A DNA stretch of 64,000 bases from Mesorhizobium sp. M1E.F.Ca.ET.045.02.1.1. GTDB lineage: Bacteria; Pseudomonadota; Alphaproteobacteria; Rhizobiales; Rhizobiaceae. How positions within the stretch are numbered: position 1 is the first letter of the stretch; each line of letters opens with the position of its first letter. Positions 1 to 8,683 of this stretch are shown piece after piece. The position numbers and the translations under genes are program-made. The DNA lies in NCBI RefSeq assembly GCF_003952485.1, contig NZ_CP034447.1, forward strand, positions 4,912,501 through 4,976,500, written 5' to 3'. The notes beneath the pieces were generated by a model. It had not been told where the DNA came from. It saw only the letters and a program-made list of their open reading frames with translations, and searched no databases.

Positions 1-2287
1 GCCCGAAGCGCGATTGTGACGCGCGGGCGCGGCCCTTGGCTTTGTGAAACGACCGTCGCGAGCCTGGCAGCGGCTTCGGGTCGGTCAGCATCTCGAAACG
101 CATGGCGCCGGCCATCGGCGCGACTTCGAGCAGCCGAACCTCGACGCGGTCGGCAAGCTGGTAGCCCTTGCCGGTGCGTTCTCCGAACAGCGATCGAGCG
201 GTTTCGTCGTAGATATAGTAGTCGCCGTCCAAACTTGACACCGGGATGAAACCATCCGCGCCGTACTGCGGCAATTGGACAAAGAGTCCCGCCTTGGTGA
301 CGCCGGAGATACGCGCGTCGAAGGTGTCGTTGATGCGCTCGGCGAGGTAGGCGGCGATCAGTCGGTCCACGGTATCGCGCTCGGCAGCCATGGCGCGGCG
401 TTCCGTGGCCGAGATCAGCGCGGCCACCTCTTCCAGCCGGTCGGCTTCGGGCTGCGTCAGGCCACCAGGTCCAAGGCCAAGCGCTGCGATCAGGCCGCGA
501 TGCACGATCAGATCGGCATAGCGGCGGATCGGCGAGGTGAAGTGGGCGTATCGTTTCAGGTTGAGGCCGAAATGGCCGATATTCTTCGGCGAGTATTCGG
601 CCTGGCTCTGCGAGCGCAGCACCACCTCGTTGACCAGCGCCTCGTTGTCGGCGCCACGCACGCGCTCCAGAATGCCGTTGAACTGGCTTGGCCGCATCTG
701 TGCGCCCCGCGCCAGCGACAGGCTAAGCGTCGCCAGGAATTCGCGCAGCGATTCCTGCTTGGCAAGCGAAGGCGCGTCGTGAATGCGGTAGACGAGAGAC
801 TCTTTCTTGCCTTCCAGCGTCTCGGCGGCCGCGACATTGGCCTGGATCATGAACTCCTCGATCAGCTTGTGGGCATCGAGGCGCTCCGGGACGATGACCC
901 GGTCGACGGTGCCGTCTGGCTTGAGCAGGATCTTGCGTTCCGGCAGCTCGAGCTCCAGCGGCTGGCGCGCGTCGCGGCCGCGCTTCAGCACGGCATAGGC
1001 ATCCCACAGGGGCTTCAGAACGTTGTCGAGGATCGGCCGTGTCTTCTTGTCGGGCGCGCCGTCGATCGCTGCTTGCGCCTGCGGGTAGGCAAGCTTGGCC
1101 GCCGACTTCATCATGATGCGGTGGAAGGAGTGCCTAAGCTTGCGGCCTTCCGCCGAGAAGGTCATACGAACGGCAATCGCGGGGCGATCCTCGCCTTCGC
1201 GCAGCGAGCAGAGATCGTTGGAGATGCGCTCGGGCAGCATCGGCACGACGCGGTCCGGAAAATAGACCGAGTTGCCGCGCTTCAGCGCCTCGCGGTCGAG
1301 CGGCGTGCCGTAGCGGACATAGGCGGCGACATCGGCGATCGCCACCGTGACGATGACGCCGCCGGGATTCTTCTCGTCGGTGTCGGGTGTGGCGAAGACG
1401 GCGTCGTCATGGTCCTTGGCGTCGGCCGGATCGATGGTGACCAGCGGCAGGTCGCGCCAATCCTCGCGGCCGGCAAGCGTCGCCGGCTTGGCGGCCTCGG
1501 CTTCGGCGATGACGTCGGCCGGAAAGACATGCGGAATGTCATGGGCGTGGATGGCGATCATCGAGACCGCCTTCTCGCTGGTCAGCGACCCAAGGACGGC
1601 CAGCACCTTGGCGCGCGGCAGGCCATAGCGGGATGCCCGCGCGGGCTCGACCTCGACCAGATCGCCGTTTTTGGCGCCGTTCTGGAATTCCTTGTCGACG
1701 ATCAGTTCTGGCTGCCGCCGCTCCACCGGCTCGATGCGGAAGCTGCCGTCCTTCAGCACGCGGAAAATGCCGAGCACTGCTTCGCTGCGCTTCTCGAAGA
1801 TCTTCATCACCCGCCCGGTATAGGCAGGGCCGGTAGGATCCTCGGTCGGGAAGGTCTTGGCGAGCACGCGGTCGCCGATGCCGGGAACCGGGCCAGTGGC
1901 GCCGCGCGAAATGCGAATGGCGATGACAGGGGGCGAGCCGGGGCCGGTAAATTCGCTCGGATTGGCCAGAAGCACGCCGTCGGCATCGCGGCCGACAATG
2001 TCGAGCACGGCGACATGGGGCAGGGCGCCCGCGCGGGTGAGGCGCTTGCGTTCCTTCGTCAGCAGACCTTCGTCCCGAAGGTCACGCAGCAGGTCCTTCA
2101 GCCAGATGCGGTCCTCGCCGCGCAACGCGAAAGCCTTGGCGATCTCGCGTTTTCCGGAACGGTCGGGATTTTCGGCGATGTAGCGCAGGATTTCGTCGCG
2201 CGAGGGCCGGTAGTCGTCCTTGACCTTGGCCCTGGTGTCGGCGCCGCGCGGATCGCCGTGGCTTCTTCCGGAGATCCTGCGCGCCAC
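1..2287 (-). CDS. rnr: Ribonuclease R, C-terminus cut by the window edge
   Basis: A 3'-5' exoribonuclease of the RNase II/R family that degrades structured RNA in the cytoplasm. I translated the minus strand from the GTG at 2287; the frame stays open to base 1, giving about 762 residues without a stop, so the gene continues outside the window. The RNB catalytic signature DPADAKDHDDAV lies at about residues 283-295 and carries the acidic residues that bind metal. An N-terminal winged-helix/cold-shock part precedes it, and an S1 domain (ISGVTKAGLFVQLPQYGADG) follows near the C-terminus. The basic tail (SFHKAKGRARASQSR) fits RNase R. The GTG lies 6 bp after the topA stop and an AGAAGG sequence in the topA tail can serve as ribosome binding site, so the two genes are probably cotranscribed. 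The GTG start is inferred; the family call is firm. Confidence 0.93.
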   Translation of the reverse strand, partial: MARRISGRSHGDPRGADTRAKVKDDYRPSRDEILRYIAENPDRSGKREIAKAFALRGEDRIWLKDLLRDLRDEGLLTKERKRLTRAGALPHVAVLDIVGRDADGVLLANPSEFTGPGSPPVIAIRISRGATGPVPGIGDRVLAKTFPTEDPTGPAYTGRVMKIFEKRSEAVLGIFRVLKDGSFRIEPVERRQPELIVDKEFQNGAKNGDLVEVEPARASRYGLPRAKVLAVLGSLTSEKAVSMIAIHAHDIPHVFPADVIAEAEAAKPATLAGREDWRDLPLVTIDPADAKDHDDAVFATPDTDEKNPGGVIVTVAIADVAAYVRYGTPLDREALKRGNSVYFPDRVVPMLPERISNDLCSLREGEDRPAIAVRMTFSAEGRKLRHSFHRIMMKSAAKLAYPQAQAAIDGAPDKKTRPILDNVLKPLWDAYAVLKRGRDARQPLELELPERKILLKPDGTVDRVIVPERLDAHKLIEEFMIQANVAAAETLEGKKESLVYRIHDAPSLAKQESLREFLATLSLSLARGAQMRPSQFNGILERVRGADNEALVNEVVLRSQSQAEYSPKNIGHFGLNLKRYAHFTSPIRRYADLIVHRGLIAALGLGPGGLTQPEADRLEEVAALISATERRAMAAERDTVDRLIAAYLAERINDTFDARISGVTKAGLFVQLPQYGADGFIPVSSLDGDYYIYDETARSLFGERTGKGYQLADRVEVRLLEVAPMAGAMRFEMLTDPKPLPGSRRSFHKAKGRARASQSRFG

Positions 2288-2293
2288 GTTCCG

Positions 2294-4861
2294 CTACCCT
2301 TTCTTCGCCGCCCTGCGGAACGGCTTCTTGCCGCCTCCGCCCTTGGCTTCCTTCTCGGCGATCAAAGCGAGCGCCTCTTCCATCGTCACCGACTGCGGAT
2401 CCTTGCCCTTCGGCAGCGTCGCATTGACCTTGCCGTAGTTGACGTAGGGGCCGTATTTGCCGTCGCGCACGACGATCTTGCCGCCACCGTCGGGATGGTC
2501 GCCAAGCTCCTTCAGCGCAGCGGGCGTGGCGCCGTTGCGGCCGCCCTTGCCCTTCTGCTGCTTCTCGGCGATCACCGAGACGGCGCGGTTCAGACCGATC
2601 GAGAACACGTCCTCGATGCTTTCCAGGTTGGCGTAGGTGCCGTCATGCAGCACGAAGGGTCCGTAGCGGCCAAGACCCGCCGAGATCATCTTGCCGGTTT
2701 CCGGGTGCTTGCCGACGTCGCGCGGCAATGACAGCAGCGCGATCGCCTTCTCATGATCGATCGAGTCGGCCGCCCAGCCCTTGGGCAGGCTGGAGCGCTT
2801 GGCTTCCTTGCCTTCGCCGCGCTGGATGTACGGACCGAAACGGCCGCTGCGCAGCGTGATCTCCTCGGCCGTGTACGGATCCTTGCCGAGCAGCCTGACG
2901 CCGTCCTCGCCGTTGCCGTTCTCGCCATTGGGATTGGCGGCATCGCCAAGCTGGCGGGTGTAGGAGCATTCCGGATAGTTCGAGCAGCCGACGAAGGCGC
3001 CGAACTTGCCGAGCTTCAGCGAGAGGTTGCCTGAGCCGCATTTCGGGCAGACGCGCGGGTTCGAGCCGTCCTCGCGTTCGGGGAAGACCAGCGGCGCCAG
3101 CTCGTCGTTCAGCGCGTCGAGCACGTCGGTGACGCGCAGTTCCTTGATGTCGTCGACGGCGCCGGAAAAATCCTTCCAGAAGTCGCGCAGCACGTCCTTC
3201 CAGGCGAGCTTGCCATCGGAGATCTCGTCGAGCTTTTCCTCGAGCGAAGCGGTGAAGTCGTACTCGACATAGCGTTCGAAGAAGCTTTCGAGAAAGGCCG
3301 AGAGCAGCCGGCCCTTGGCCTGCGGCACCAGCTTGCGCCGGTCGATGGCGACGTAGTCGCGATCCTCCAGCGTCTTCAGGATCGCCGTATAGGTCGACGG
3401 CCGGCCGATGCCGAGCTCTTCCAGCTTCTTGATCAGTGACGCCTCGGAATAACGCGGCGGCGGCTCGGTCGTGTGCTGGGTAGCGTTGATCGCCTGGCGG
3501 GCAAGCTGCTCCCCGGCGCGGATCTCGGGCAGGCGGCGGCTTTCCTCGTCCTCCGCATCTTCGTCCTTCTGGTCGGTATAGGCGGCGATGAAGCCGTCGA
3601 AGCGCACGACCGAGCCGACCGCGCGGAGCTCGGCGGTGCGGGCGCCGTTGATCGCCTCGATCTCTACCGTGGTGCGCTCGATCTCGGCCGGCTGCATCTG
3701 GCTGGCGATGGCGCGCTTCCAGATCAGCTCGTAAAGCCGCGCCTGGTCGGCATCGAGATATTGCCGGACCGATGCCGGCGTGCGCTTGAAATCGGTCGGG
3801 CGGATCGCCTCATGCGCTTCCTGGGCATTCTTGGCCTTGACCGAATAGTAGCGCGGCTTCTCCGGCAGGTACTTCGCGCCGAACTCGCTCGCGATGGCGT
3901 CGCGCGCGGCCTCGATCGCCTCCGGCGCCATCTGCACGCCATCGGTTCGCATATAGGTGATGAGGCCGGCGGTCTCGCCGCCGACATCCATGCCTTCGTA
4001 GAGCTTCTGCGCCACCTGCATGGTGCGGTTGGCCGAGAAGCCGAGCCGCGAGGAGGCGGCCTGCTGCAGCGTCGAAGTGGTGAAGGGCGGGCCCGGATTG
4101 CGCTTGGTGGGCTTGGCTTCCACCGACAGCGCCTTGAAGGCAGCGCCCTCCAGCATCGCCTTGATGTCGTCGGCCTGCGCCTTGTTGGCGATGTCGAGCT
4201 TCTGCAGCTTCTTGCCGGCATAGGCGGTCAGCCGCGCCTCGAAGCTGTCGTTGCGCGGCGTGTCGAGGATGGCGGCGATCTGCCAGTATTCCTCGCGGAT
4301 GAAGCGCTCGATCTCGGATTCGCGATCGCAGACGAGGCGCAGCGCCACCGACTGCACGCGTCCGGCGGAACGGGCGCCCGGCAGCTTGCGCCAAAGCACG
4401 GGGGACAGCGTGAAGCCGACGAGATAGTCGAGCGCGCGGCGAGCGAGATAGGCGTCGACCAGCGGCGCGTCGATCTGGCGCGGATTGGCCATGGCCTCGA
4501 GCACGGAAGACTTGGTGATGGCGTTGAAGACGACGCGGCTGACCGGCTTGTCCTTCAGCGCCCGCTTCTGCCTCAGTACTTCCAGCACATGCCAGGAAAT
4601 CGCCTCGCCCTCGCGATCCGGGTCGGTGGCGAGGATGAGCCCGTCGGCGTCCTTGACCGCCTTGGCGATGTCGGCAAGCCGCTTGCCGGAGGCCGTGTCG
4701 ACCGACCAGGACATGGCGAAGTCCTCGTCGGGACGTACCGAGCCGTCCTTGGCCGGCAGATCGCGGACATGGCCGAACGAGGCAAGGACCTTATAGTTCT
4801 TGCCCAGATATTTGTTGATTGTCTTCGCCTTGGCCGGCGATTCGACGACGACGACGTCCAT
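2294..4861 (-). CDS. topA: DNA topoisomerase I (type IA)
   Basis: Relaxes negative supercoils through a transient 5'-phosphotyrosine link. The TOPRIM domain begins at once (VVVVESPAKAKTINKYLG), with DPDREGEA at about residues 80-87. The catalytic tyrosine is in GLITYMRTDG at about residue 303. One clear four-cysteine zinc finger (CPKCG...CSNYPEC) lies near residue 605, followed by repeats of the type GRYGPFVLHDG and KYGPYVNYG and a lysine-rich tail. Length is about 855 residues, normal for alphaproteobacteria. I chose the ATG at 4861 because the protein then begins MDVVVVESPAKAK as in the family; the frame extends five codons further to a TTG. rnr follows 6 bp after the stop, a common pairing. 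In many relatives dprA lies upstream; here a small secreted-protein gene does instead. Confidence 0.97.
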   Translation of the reverse strand: MDVVVVESPAKAKTINKYLGKNYKVLASFGHVRDLPAKDGSVRPDEDFAMSWSVDTASGKRLADIAKAVKDADGLILATDPDREGEAISWHVLEVLRQKRALKDKPVSRVVFNAITKSSVLEAMANPRQIDAPLVDAYLARRALDYLVGFTLSPVLWRKLPGARSAGRVQSVALRLVCDRESEIERFIREEYWQIAAILDTPRNDSFEARLTAYAGKKLQKLDIANKAQADDIKAMLEGAAFKALSVEAKPTKRNPGPPFTTSTLQQAASSRLGFSANRTMQVAQKLYEGMDVGGETAGLITYMRTDGVQMAPEAIEAARDAIASEFGAKYLPEKPRYYSVKAKNAQEAHEAIRPTDFKRTPASVRQYLDADQARLYELIWKRAIASQMQPAEIERTTVEIEAINGARTAELRAVGSVVRFDGFIAAYTDQKDEDAEDEESRRLPEIRAGEQLARQAINATQHTTEPPPRYSEASLIKKLEELGIGRPSTYTAILKTLEDRDYVAIDRRKLVPQAKGRLLSAFLESFFERYVEYDFTASLEEKLDEISDGKLAWKDVLRDFWKDFSGAVDDIKELRVTDVLDALNDELAPLVFPEREDGSNPRVCPKCGSGNLSLKLGKFGAFVGCSNYPECSYTRQLGDAANPNGENGNGEDGVRLLGKDPYTAEEITLRSGRFGPYIQRGEGKEAKRSSLPKGWAADSIDHEKAIALLSLPRDVGKHPETGKMISAGLGRYGPFVLHDGTYANLESIEDVFSIGLNRAVSVIAEKQQKGKGGRNGATPAALKELGDHPDGGGKIVVRDGKYGPYVNYGKVNATLPKGKDPQSVTMEEALALIAEKEAKGGGGKKPFRRAAKKG

Positions 4862-4934
4862 AAGGTCTCTTATCAATTATGAGGCGGCGGAAGAACTCCG
4901 CAGCGCACGACGAAATCCCACTCTTTTCGTCGCT

Positions 4935-4963
4935 CACATGGCCGTGCTTTTGCGATCGGTCAA
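4935..4963 (-). promoter_or_regulatory. Candidate topA promoter
   Basis: On the minus strand TTGACC (4963-4958) is followed after 17 bp by CATGTG (4940-4935). The -35 matches well and the -10 poorly. It would start transcription about 70 bp before the topA ATG. This is inference from spacing and the -35 box only. Confidence 0.3.
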
Positions 4964-4998
4964 GGGGAAGGAGCCAATTTGCGGACCTGCCGCCAGCG

Positions 4999-5017
4999 AT
5001 ACACTCTTAGAGTGTAT
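4999..5017. promoter_or_regulatory. Perfect 19-bp palindrome, possible operator
   Basis: ATACACTCT and AGAGTGTAT are exact reverse complements around a single central T. The site lies between the 3' end of the small secreted-protein gene (stop at 5128) and the candidate topA promoter, about 36 bp upstream of its -35. No T-run follows on the minus strand, so it does not look like a terminator for the upstream gene. Its size and symmetry fit a dimeric winged-helix regulator (MarR or GntR type). No regulator gene lies beside it. Confidence 0.45.
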
Positions 5018-5127
5018 GGCGAAGATCACATTTTTTGGGGATGGGTGAAGGCCACGTCTCGCAGGCGGCGAGGTGGCAGGCTGCCAGCGGAGAATCGCCG
5101 GCAACCTGCCGATTCCTTCGAGAAAAT

Positions 5128-5505
5128 TCAGTCGGCCGCGACGACGTGCCAGGCGCCGGCGACGCCTTCGCCGGTCATGTCGCCGGCTTTCTTGTCCTTG
5201 ACGAAAGTGTAGACCGGCTTGCCGTCATAGGCCCACATCTTGGTGCCGTCGGTGCGCTCGACGATCGTCCACTCGTCATCGGCCTTAGCGCCGGCCTCGG
5301 CCTTCAGCGGCGGCCAGTTGGCGGCGCATTTGTCGTAGCAGTTGGATTTGCCCTTTTCGTCCTTGTCAAAGGTGTAAAGCGTCATGCCCATGGCATCGGT
5401 GTAGATCTTCTTGCCGCCGACTTCGGCTTCCTTCCATGCCTCGGCGGCGTGGGCCGCGGTGGCGCCAAGCAAAAGGGCCGCAAATCCGAGTGCGATCGAT
5501 TTCAT
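5128..5505 (-). CDS. Secreted protein with two lipoprotein_15 (COG4315) repeats
   Basis: A 125-residue exported protein of unknown function. A signal peptide (MKSIALGFAALLLGATAAHA) is visible, and there is no lipobox cysteine. The mature part holds two repeats of the PF03640 type: GMTLYTFDKDEKGKSNCYDK with CAANWPPL, and AYDGKPVYTFVKDKKAGDMT with GAWHVV. The cysteine pair in the first repeat is typical. The ATG at 5505 is preceded by GGGAGAGA on the minus strand, better than an in-frame start 11 codons earlier. Transcription would run toward topA, but 266 bp with a palindrome separate them. Family members are periplasmic and their role is not settled. Confidence 0.85.
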   Translation of the reverse strand: MKSIALGFAALLLGATAAHAAEAWKEAEVGGKKIYTDAMGMTLYTFDKDEKGKSNCYDKCAANWPPLKAEAGAKADDEWTIVERTDGTKMWAYDGKPVYTFVKDKKAGDMTGEGVAGAWHVVAAD

Positions 5506-5671
5506 GGCAATCTCTCCCTGAGAACGGGCGCGCGGCAATCGCGCGCCTGCTCAGTCAACGCATGGGGGAGGCCGTTTCTTCCTGGCCGGGCGACCACATG
5601 CCACACAATGGTGATTGGCAGGGCGGCTTCGGCATCGCTATATCGGCGCCAGCACAATCTGGGCTCATGAA

Positions 5672-6418
5672 ATGGCATTGGACATCGGCTATGTCAGCGC
5701 GGTCGGGGCGGGGGCCATCTCGTTCCTGTCGCCTTGCGTGCTGCCGCTGGTGCCGCCCTATCTCTGCTACATGGCCGGCGTCTCGGTCGATGATTTCCGC
5801 GGCAACCAGGGCGTGACGGCACGGGAGGGCGCGCGCGGCGCCCTGCTCTATGCTTCTATAGCCTTCGTGCTCGGCTTTTCCACCGTCTTCGTCGCGCTCG
5901 GGGCCGGCGCCTCGACCATCGGCCGTCTGCTGCGCGTCTGGCAGGAGCCGCTGGCGATGGTGGCGGGCGCGCTGATCATCATCATGGGGCTGAATTTTCT
6001 CGGCATCCTGCGCATTCCGCTGCTGTCGCGCGAGGCGCGCTTCCAGTCGCAGGGCAAGCCGGCCAACATGGTTGCGGCCTATGTCATGGGGCTCGCCTTC
6101 GCCTTCGGCTGGACGCCCTGCATCGGTCCGGTGCTCGGGCCGATCCTGACTTTAGCCGGCGGCCGCGAAACCGTGGGCGAGGGTGCAATGCTGCTCGCCG
6201 CCTACTCGCTCGGCCTCGGCATTCCCTTCCTGATCGCGGCGCTGTTTTCCGGCGCCTTCATGCGATTCCTCGGCAAATTCCGCGTCCATCTCGGTCGCGT
6301 CGAGAAAGTGATGGGCGCGCTGCTGGTCGTCGCCGGCGTGTTTTTCCTCACCGGCGGGGTGCAGAGCGCGTCCTACTGGCTCCTGGAGAATTTTCCGGTG
6401 CTGGGAAGGTTGGGGTAA
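5672..6418 (+). CDS. ccdA: Cytochrome c biogenesis / thiol-disulfide transmembrane protein, CcdA type
   Basis: A 248-residue inner-membrane protein with about six hydrophobic helices that passes reducing power from cytoplasmic thioredoxin to periplasmic thiol oxidoreductases, needed for cytochrome c maturation. The two conserved cysteine motifs are present: LSPCVLPLVPPYLCYMAG near the start and GWTPCIGPVLGPIL near residue 155. Family length is about 240, so it is complete. I chose the ATG at 5672 (MALDIGYVSA), where family similarity begins; its ribosome binding site is weak, and the frame stays open 19 codons further. No thioredoxin-like partner or ccm gene is adjacent. The next gene converges on it. 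Confidence 0.9.
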   Translation: MALDIGYVSAVGAGAISFLSPCVLPLVPPYLCYMAGVSVDDFRGNQGVTAREGARGALLYASIAFVLGFSTVFVALGAGASTIGRLLRVWQEPLAMVAGALIIIMGLNFLGILRIPLLSREARFQSQGKPANMVAAYVMGLAFAFGWTPCIGPVLGPILTLAGGRETVGEGAMLLAAYSLGLGIPFLIAALFSGAFMRFLGKFRVHLGRVEKVMGALLVVAGVFFLTGGVQSASYWLLENFPVLGRLG

Positions 6419-6486
6419 TTTGCCACAAGGGACGTCGCAGGACCGGACGTGACGCGCAGGAGAATGCGTCTTTGCAACCGCGACGA

Positions 6487-8310
6487 TCACTCCGGCACGC
6501 CGGAGATAGCCAGCGCCTCGACGTAACGCTCGGCAAAAACCTTGTCCAGCCATGGGTTGATCTGTCTCTGCAGGGTGAGCGTGTAGGTCGGGAACGCCTC
6601 CATCAGCCGCCGCGCCGCCGCCTGCGCCTCTTCCAGCCGGTTGAGTTTGACCAGCGCCATGATCACCACCCGGTGCGAGGAGCCGTAGTTCGGCATCTCG
6701 TGCAGCGCGCGTTCTCCCCATGCCAGCGCTTCCTCGTAGCGCTCGAGCATCAGGTAGCTCATTCCGATGCCGGAGAGCGCGATGCCCTTCTCGGGATCGA
6801 TCGGGCTCAGTCGCATTGCCCTGTGAAAGTGCTCGATCGCGACGAGCGGGCGGCTGGAATGTGCGTTCACCCACCCGCAGCCCGTATGGCCCTGCGCCGA
6901 ATTGGGGTTGAGCAGCAGGGATCGTTCGATCGTGCCCAGCGCCATCTCGTACTCCTTCGCGCTGTAGGCGATCACCTGCGCGGCGAAGCGTAGGCTCGTG
7001 GGGTCGTCGCGCGCTTCCGCCAGGACCTCGCGCGCCATCCGCGCGGCGACTCTGGTATCGTCGGGCTCGTGCCAGCACTGGCTCACGGACAGGCTGCGGA
7101 TATAGGCGCCGAGTGCCTTCGCCAAGCTGAAGCCAGGGTCGATGCTGAGGGCCTCGTTGGTGAGCCGGCGCACGTCGGCAAAGCCTTCGCGCGTCATGCT
7201 GTAGAAGCGCGGCAGCGCGCGAAGGTAGAGGTCGTAGGCGCTGATGTAGTCGGTCGGCTTCATGCGCGCCTGCTTGATCTCCTCCAGCCGGATGCTCGGC
7301 TCGACAGCGCCGACGACGCTCTCGGTCACCTTGTCCTGCAGGTCGAAGATGTCGCTCACGTCGCCCTCGAAGCGGTCGGTCCAGACATGGTGTCCGCTGA
7401 TCGCATCCACCAACTGCCCGCTGATGCGCACCCGCGATCCAGCTCTGCGGATGCTGCCTTCGAGCACGTAGCGGACGCCCAGCTCGCGCCCGACCTGGCG
7501 CAGGTCCACCGCCCGGCCCTTGTAGGTGAAGGACGAGTTGCGGGCGATCACGAAGAAGGAGTCCACCCGGCTCAATCCGGTGATGATGTCCTCCACCAGC
7601 CCGTCGGCGAAGTATTCCTGGTCGGGGTCGCCGCTCATGTTGGTGAAAGGCAGAACCGCGATCGAGGGTTTCTCGGGCAGGGGAGGCGGCGCAGCCACCG
7701 AGGCGCTGGCGTCGGTGTCAACGCGGTAGGCGCGCACAGACCGCTCGATGTTCTTGAGGCGCAGGTTGCCTAGCGGCGTGAAGCCGCAGTCGAGCTTGCC
7801 CTGAAGGTGGTCGTAGGCGGTGCCCGAGACGACCACGGCGCCGGGATCGGCGACGCTTTCGAGGCGGGCGGCGATGTTGACCCCGTCGCCGTAGAGGTCG
7901 CCATCCTCCTCGCAGACCACGTCGCCGAGATTGATGCCGATGCGGAAGCGAATCCGCTCTTCCTCGGGCGTCTCCGCCTCGTGTTCTGTCACGGCCTGCT
8001 GGATCGCCATCGCCGAGGTCACCGCGTTAACGACGCTCGCGAACTCGCACAGCATGCCGTCGCCGGTGAGCTTGACGATCCGACCCCTGTGTTCGGATAC
8101 CAGCGGTTCGAGGAGGTCCCTGCGGTAGACCTTCAGCCGCTCGAGCGTGCCGCGCTCGTCGCGCTCTGTCAGGCGCGAATAGCCGACCACATCGCAAGCC
8201 AGGATCGCTGCGAGGTGGCGCTGCGTGGTCTCTGCACCGCTCGGCCAAGCGCCTGCACGCGGGCCGCCCCGCGTCCATGTCCTGCCAACTTCCAGACGCG
8301 CCACGCGCAT
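6487..8310 (-). CDS. Class III adenylate/guanylate cyclase with TolB-like and TPR regions
   Basis: A cytoplasmic three-part protein of about 607 residues. The N-terminal class III cyclase domain shows a metal-binding aspartate in LACDVVGYSRL, the motif LTGDGMLCEF, and INLGDV with YGDGVNIAARLE, so the catalytic core looks intact. A middle TolB-like section follows (IAVLPFTNMSGDPDQEYFADG and VLEGSIRRAGSRVRISGQLV). The C-terminal third contains TPR-like helices (NPNSAQGHTGCGWVN, MRLSPIDPEKGIALSGIG). This architecture is expanded in rhizobia; product (cAMP or cGMP) and signal cannot be read from sequence. Two ATGs lie close together (8319 and 8310); GGGAGAG gives better spacing to 8310. It faces away from glmU across a 370-bp gap. 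Confidence 0.88.
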   Translation of the reverse strand: MRVARLEVGRTWTRGGPRAGAWPSGAETTQRHLAAILACDVVGYSRLTERDERGTLERLKVYRRDLLEPLVSEHRGRIVKLTGDGMLCEFASVVNAVTSAMAIQQAVTEHEAETPEEERIRFRIGINLGDVVCEEDGDLYGDGVNIAARLESVADPGAVVVSGTAYDHLQGKLDCGFTPLGNLRLKNIERSVRAYRVDTDASASVAAPPPLPEKPSIAVLPFTNMSGDPDQEYFADGLVEDIITGLSRVDSFFVIARNSSFTYKGRAVDLRQVGRELGVRYVLEGSIRRAGSRVRISGQLVDAISGHHVWTDRFEGDVSDIFDLQDKVTESVVGAVEPSIRLEEIKQARMKPTDYISAYDLYLRALPRFYSMTREGFADVRRLTNEALSIDPGFSLAKALGAYIRSLSVSQCWHEPDDTRVAARMAREVLAEARDDPTSLRFAAQVIAYSAKEYEMALGTIERSLLLNPNSAQGHTGCGWVNAHSSRPLVAIEHFHRAMRLSPIDPEKGIALSGIGMSYLMLERYEEALAWGERALHEMPNYGSSHRVVIMALVKLNRLEEAQAAARRLMEAFPTYTLTLQRQINPWLDKVFAERYVEALAISGVPE

Positions 8311-8496
8311 GGTATTCATCTCTCCCAGTCTCCGCCCGTCGCCGATGCGGAACGGAGAACGCGCCTTGACCTTGCCTTCACGAGATTTCGTCATCCCGCT
8401 TGCGAGCGTGGAGCGCTCCAGCCGCCGTGCTAACAACCAACCGACGACACGCCCACGCAGCCTCTGGGGGCGCTGACACACCACTCCCAGAAGGCC

Positions 8497-8508
8497 GGAG
8501 ATATCTCC
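8497..8508. promoter_or_regulatory. Perfect 12-bp palindrome in the cyclase-glmU gap
   Basis: GGAGATATCTCC is self-complementary. It lies 16 bp upstream of the -35 of the candidate glmU promoter and about 190 bp upstream of the cyclase start. A regulator site is possible, but a 12-mer palindrome may also occur by chance. Confidence 0.25.
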
Positions 8509-8523
8509 TATGTGTGTAACCGG

Positions 8524-8552
8524 TTGACGCCATCGCGGCGGTGCTTTTGTAT
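8524..8552 (+). promoter_or_regulatory. Candidate glmU promoter
   Basis: TTGACG (8524-8529), a 17-bp spacer and TTGTAT (8547-8552) match a housekeeping sigma promoter. The transcript would start near 8559, leaving a leader of about 125 nt before glmU. The leader contains an imperfect hairpin around 8627-8650. Confidence 0.45.
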
Positions 8553-8683
8553 CGGGCATCCCACCAGACGTCCGCGCTTAGAGACTTCGCTCCGCCGTCT
8601 CATCGGAATTTAACCGCATTGGTGCAGCATGAGCAGCACTGCTAGCATGCTGATTCAAACGCTTTTCGTACGGTTGTCCTTTC

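Noticed and set aside
275..2731. 818-codon open frame on the plus strand opposite rnr and the end of topA
   Set aside because: It lies antisense to clear RNase R and topoisomerase sequence; composition is typical of high-GC shadow frames (arginine/alanine-rich, no motif).
3473..4882. 469-codon plus-strand frame opposite topA
   Set aside because: Antisense to the catalytic core of topoisomerase I; no recognisable domain.
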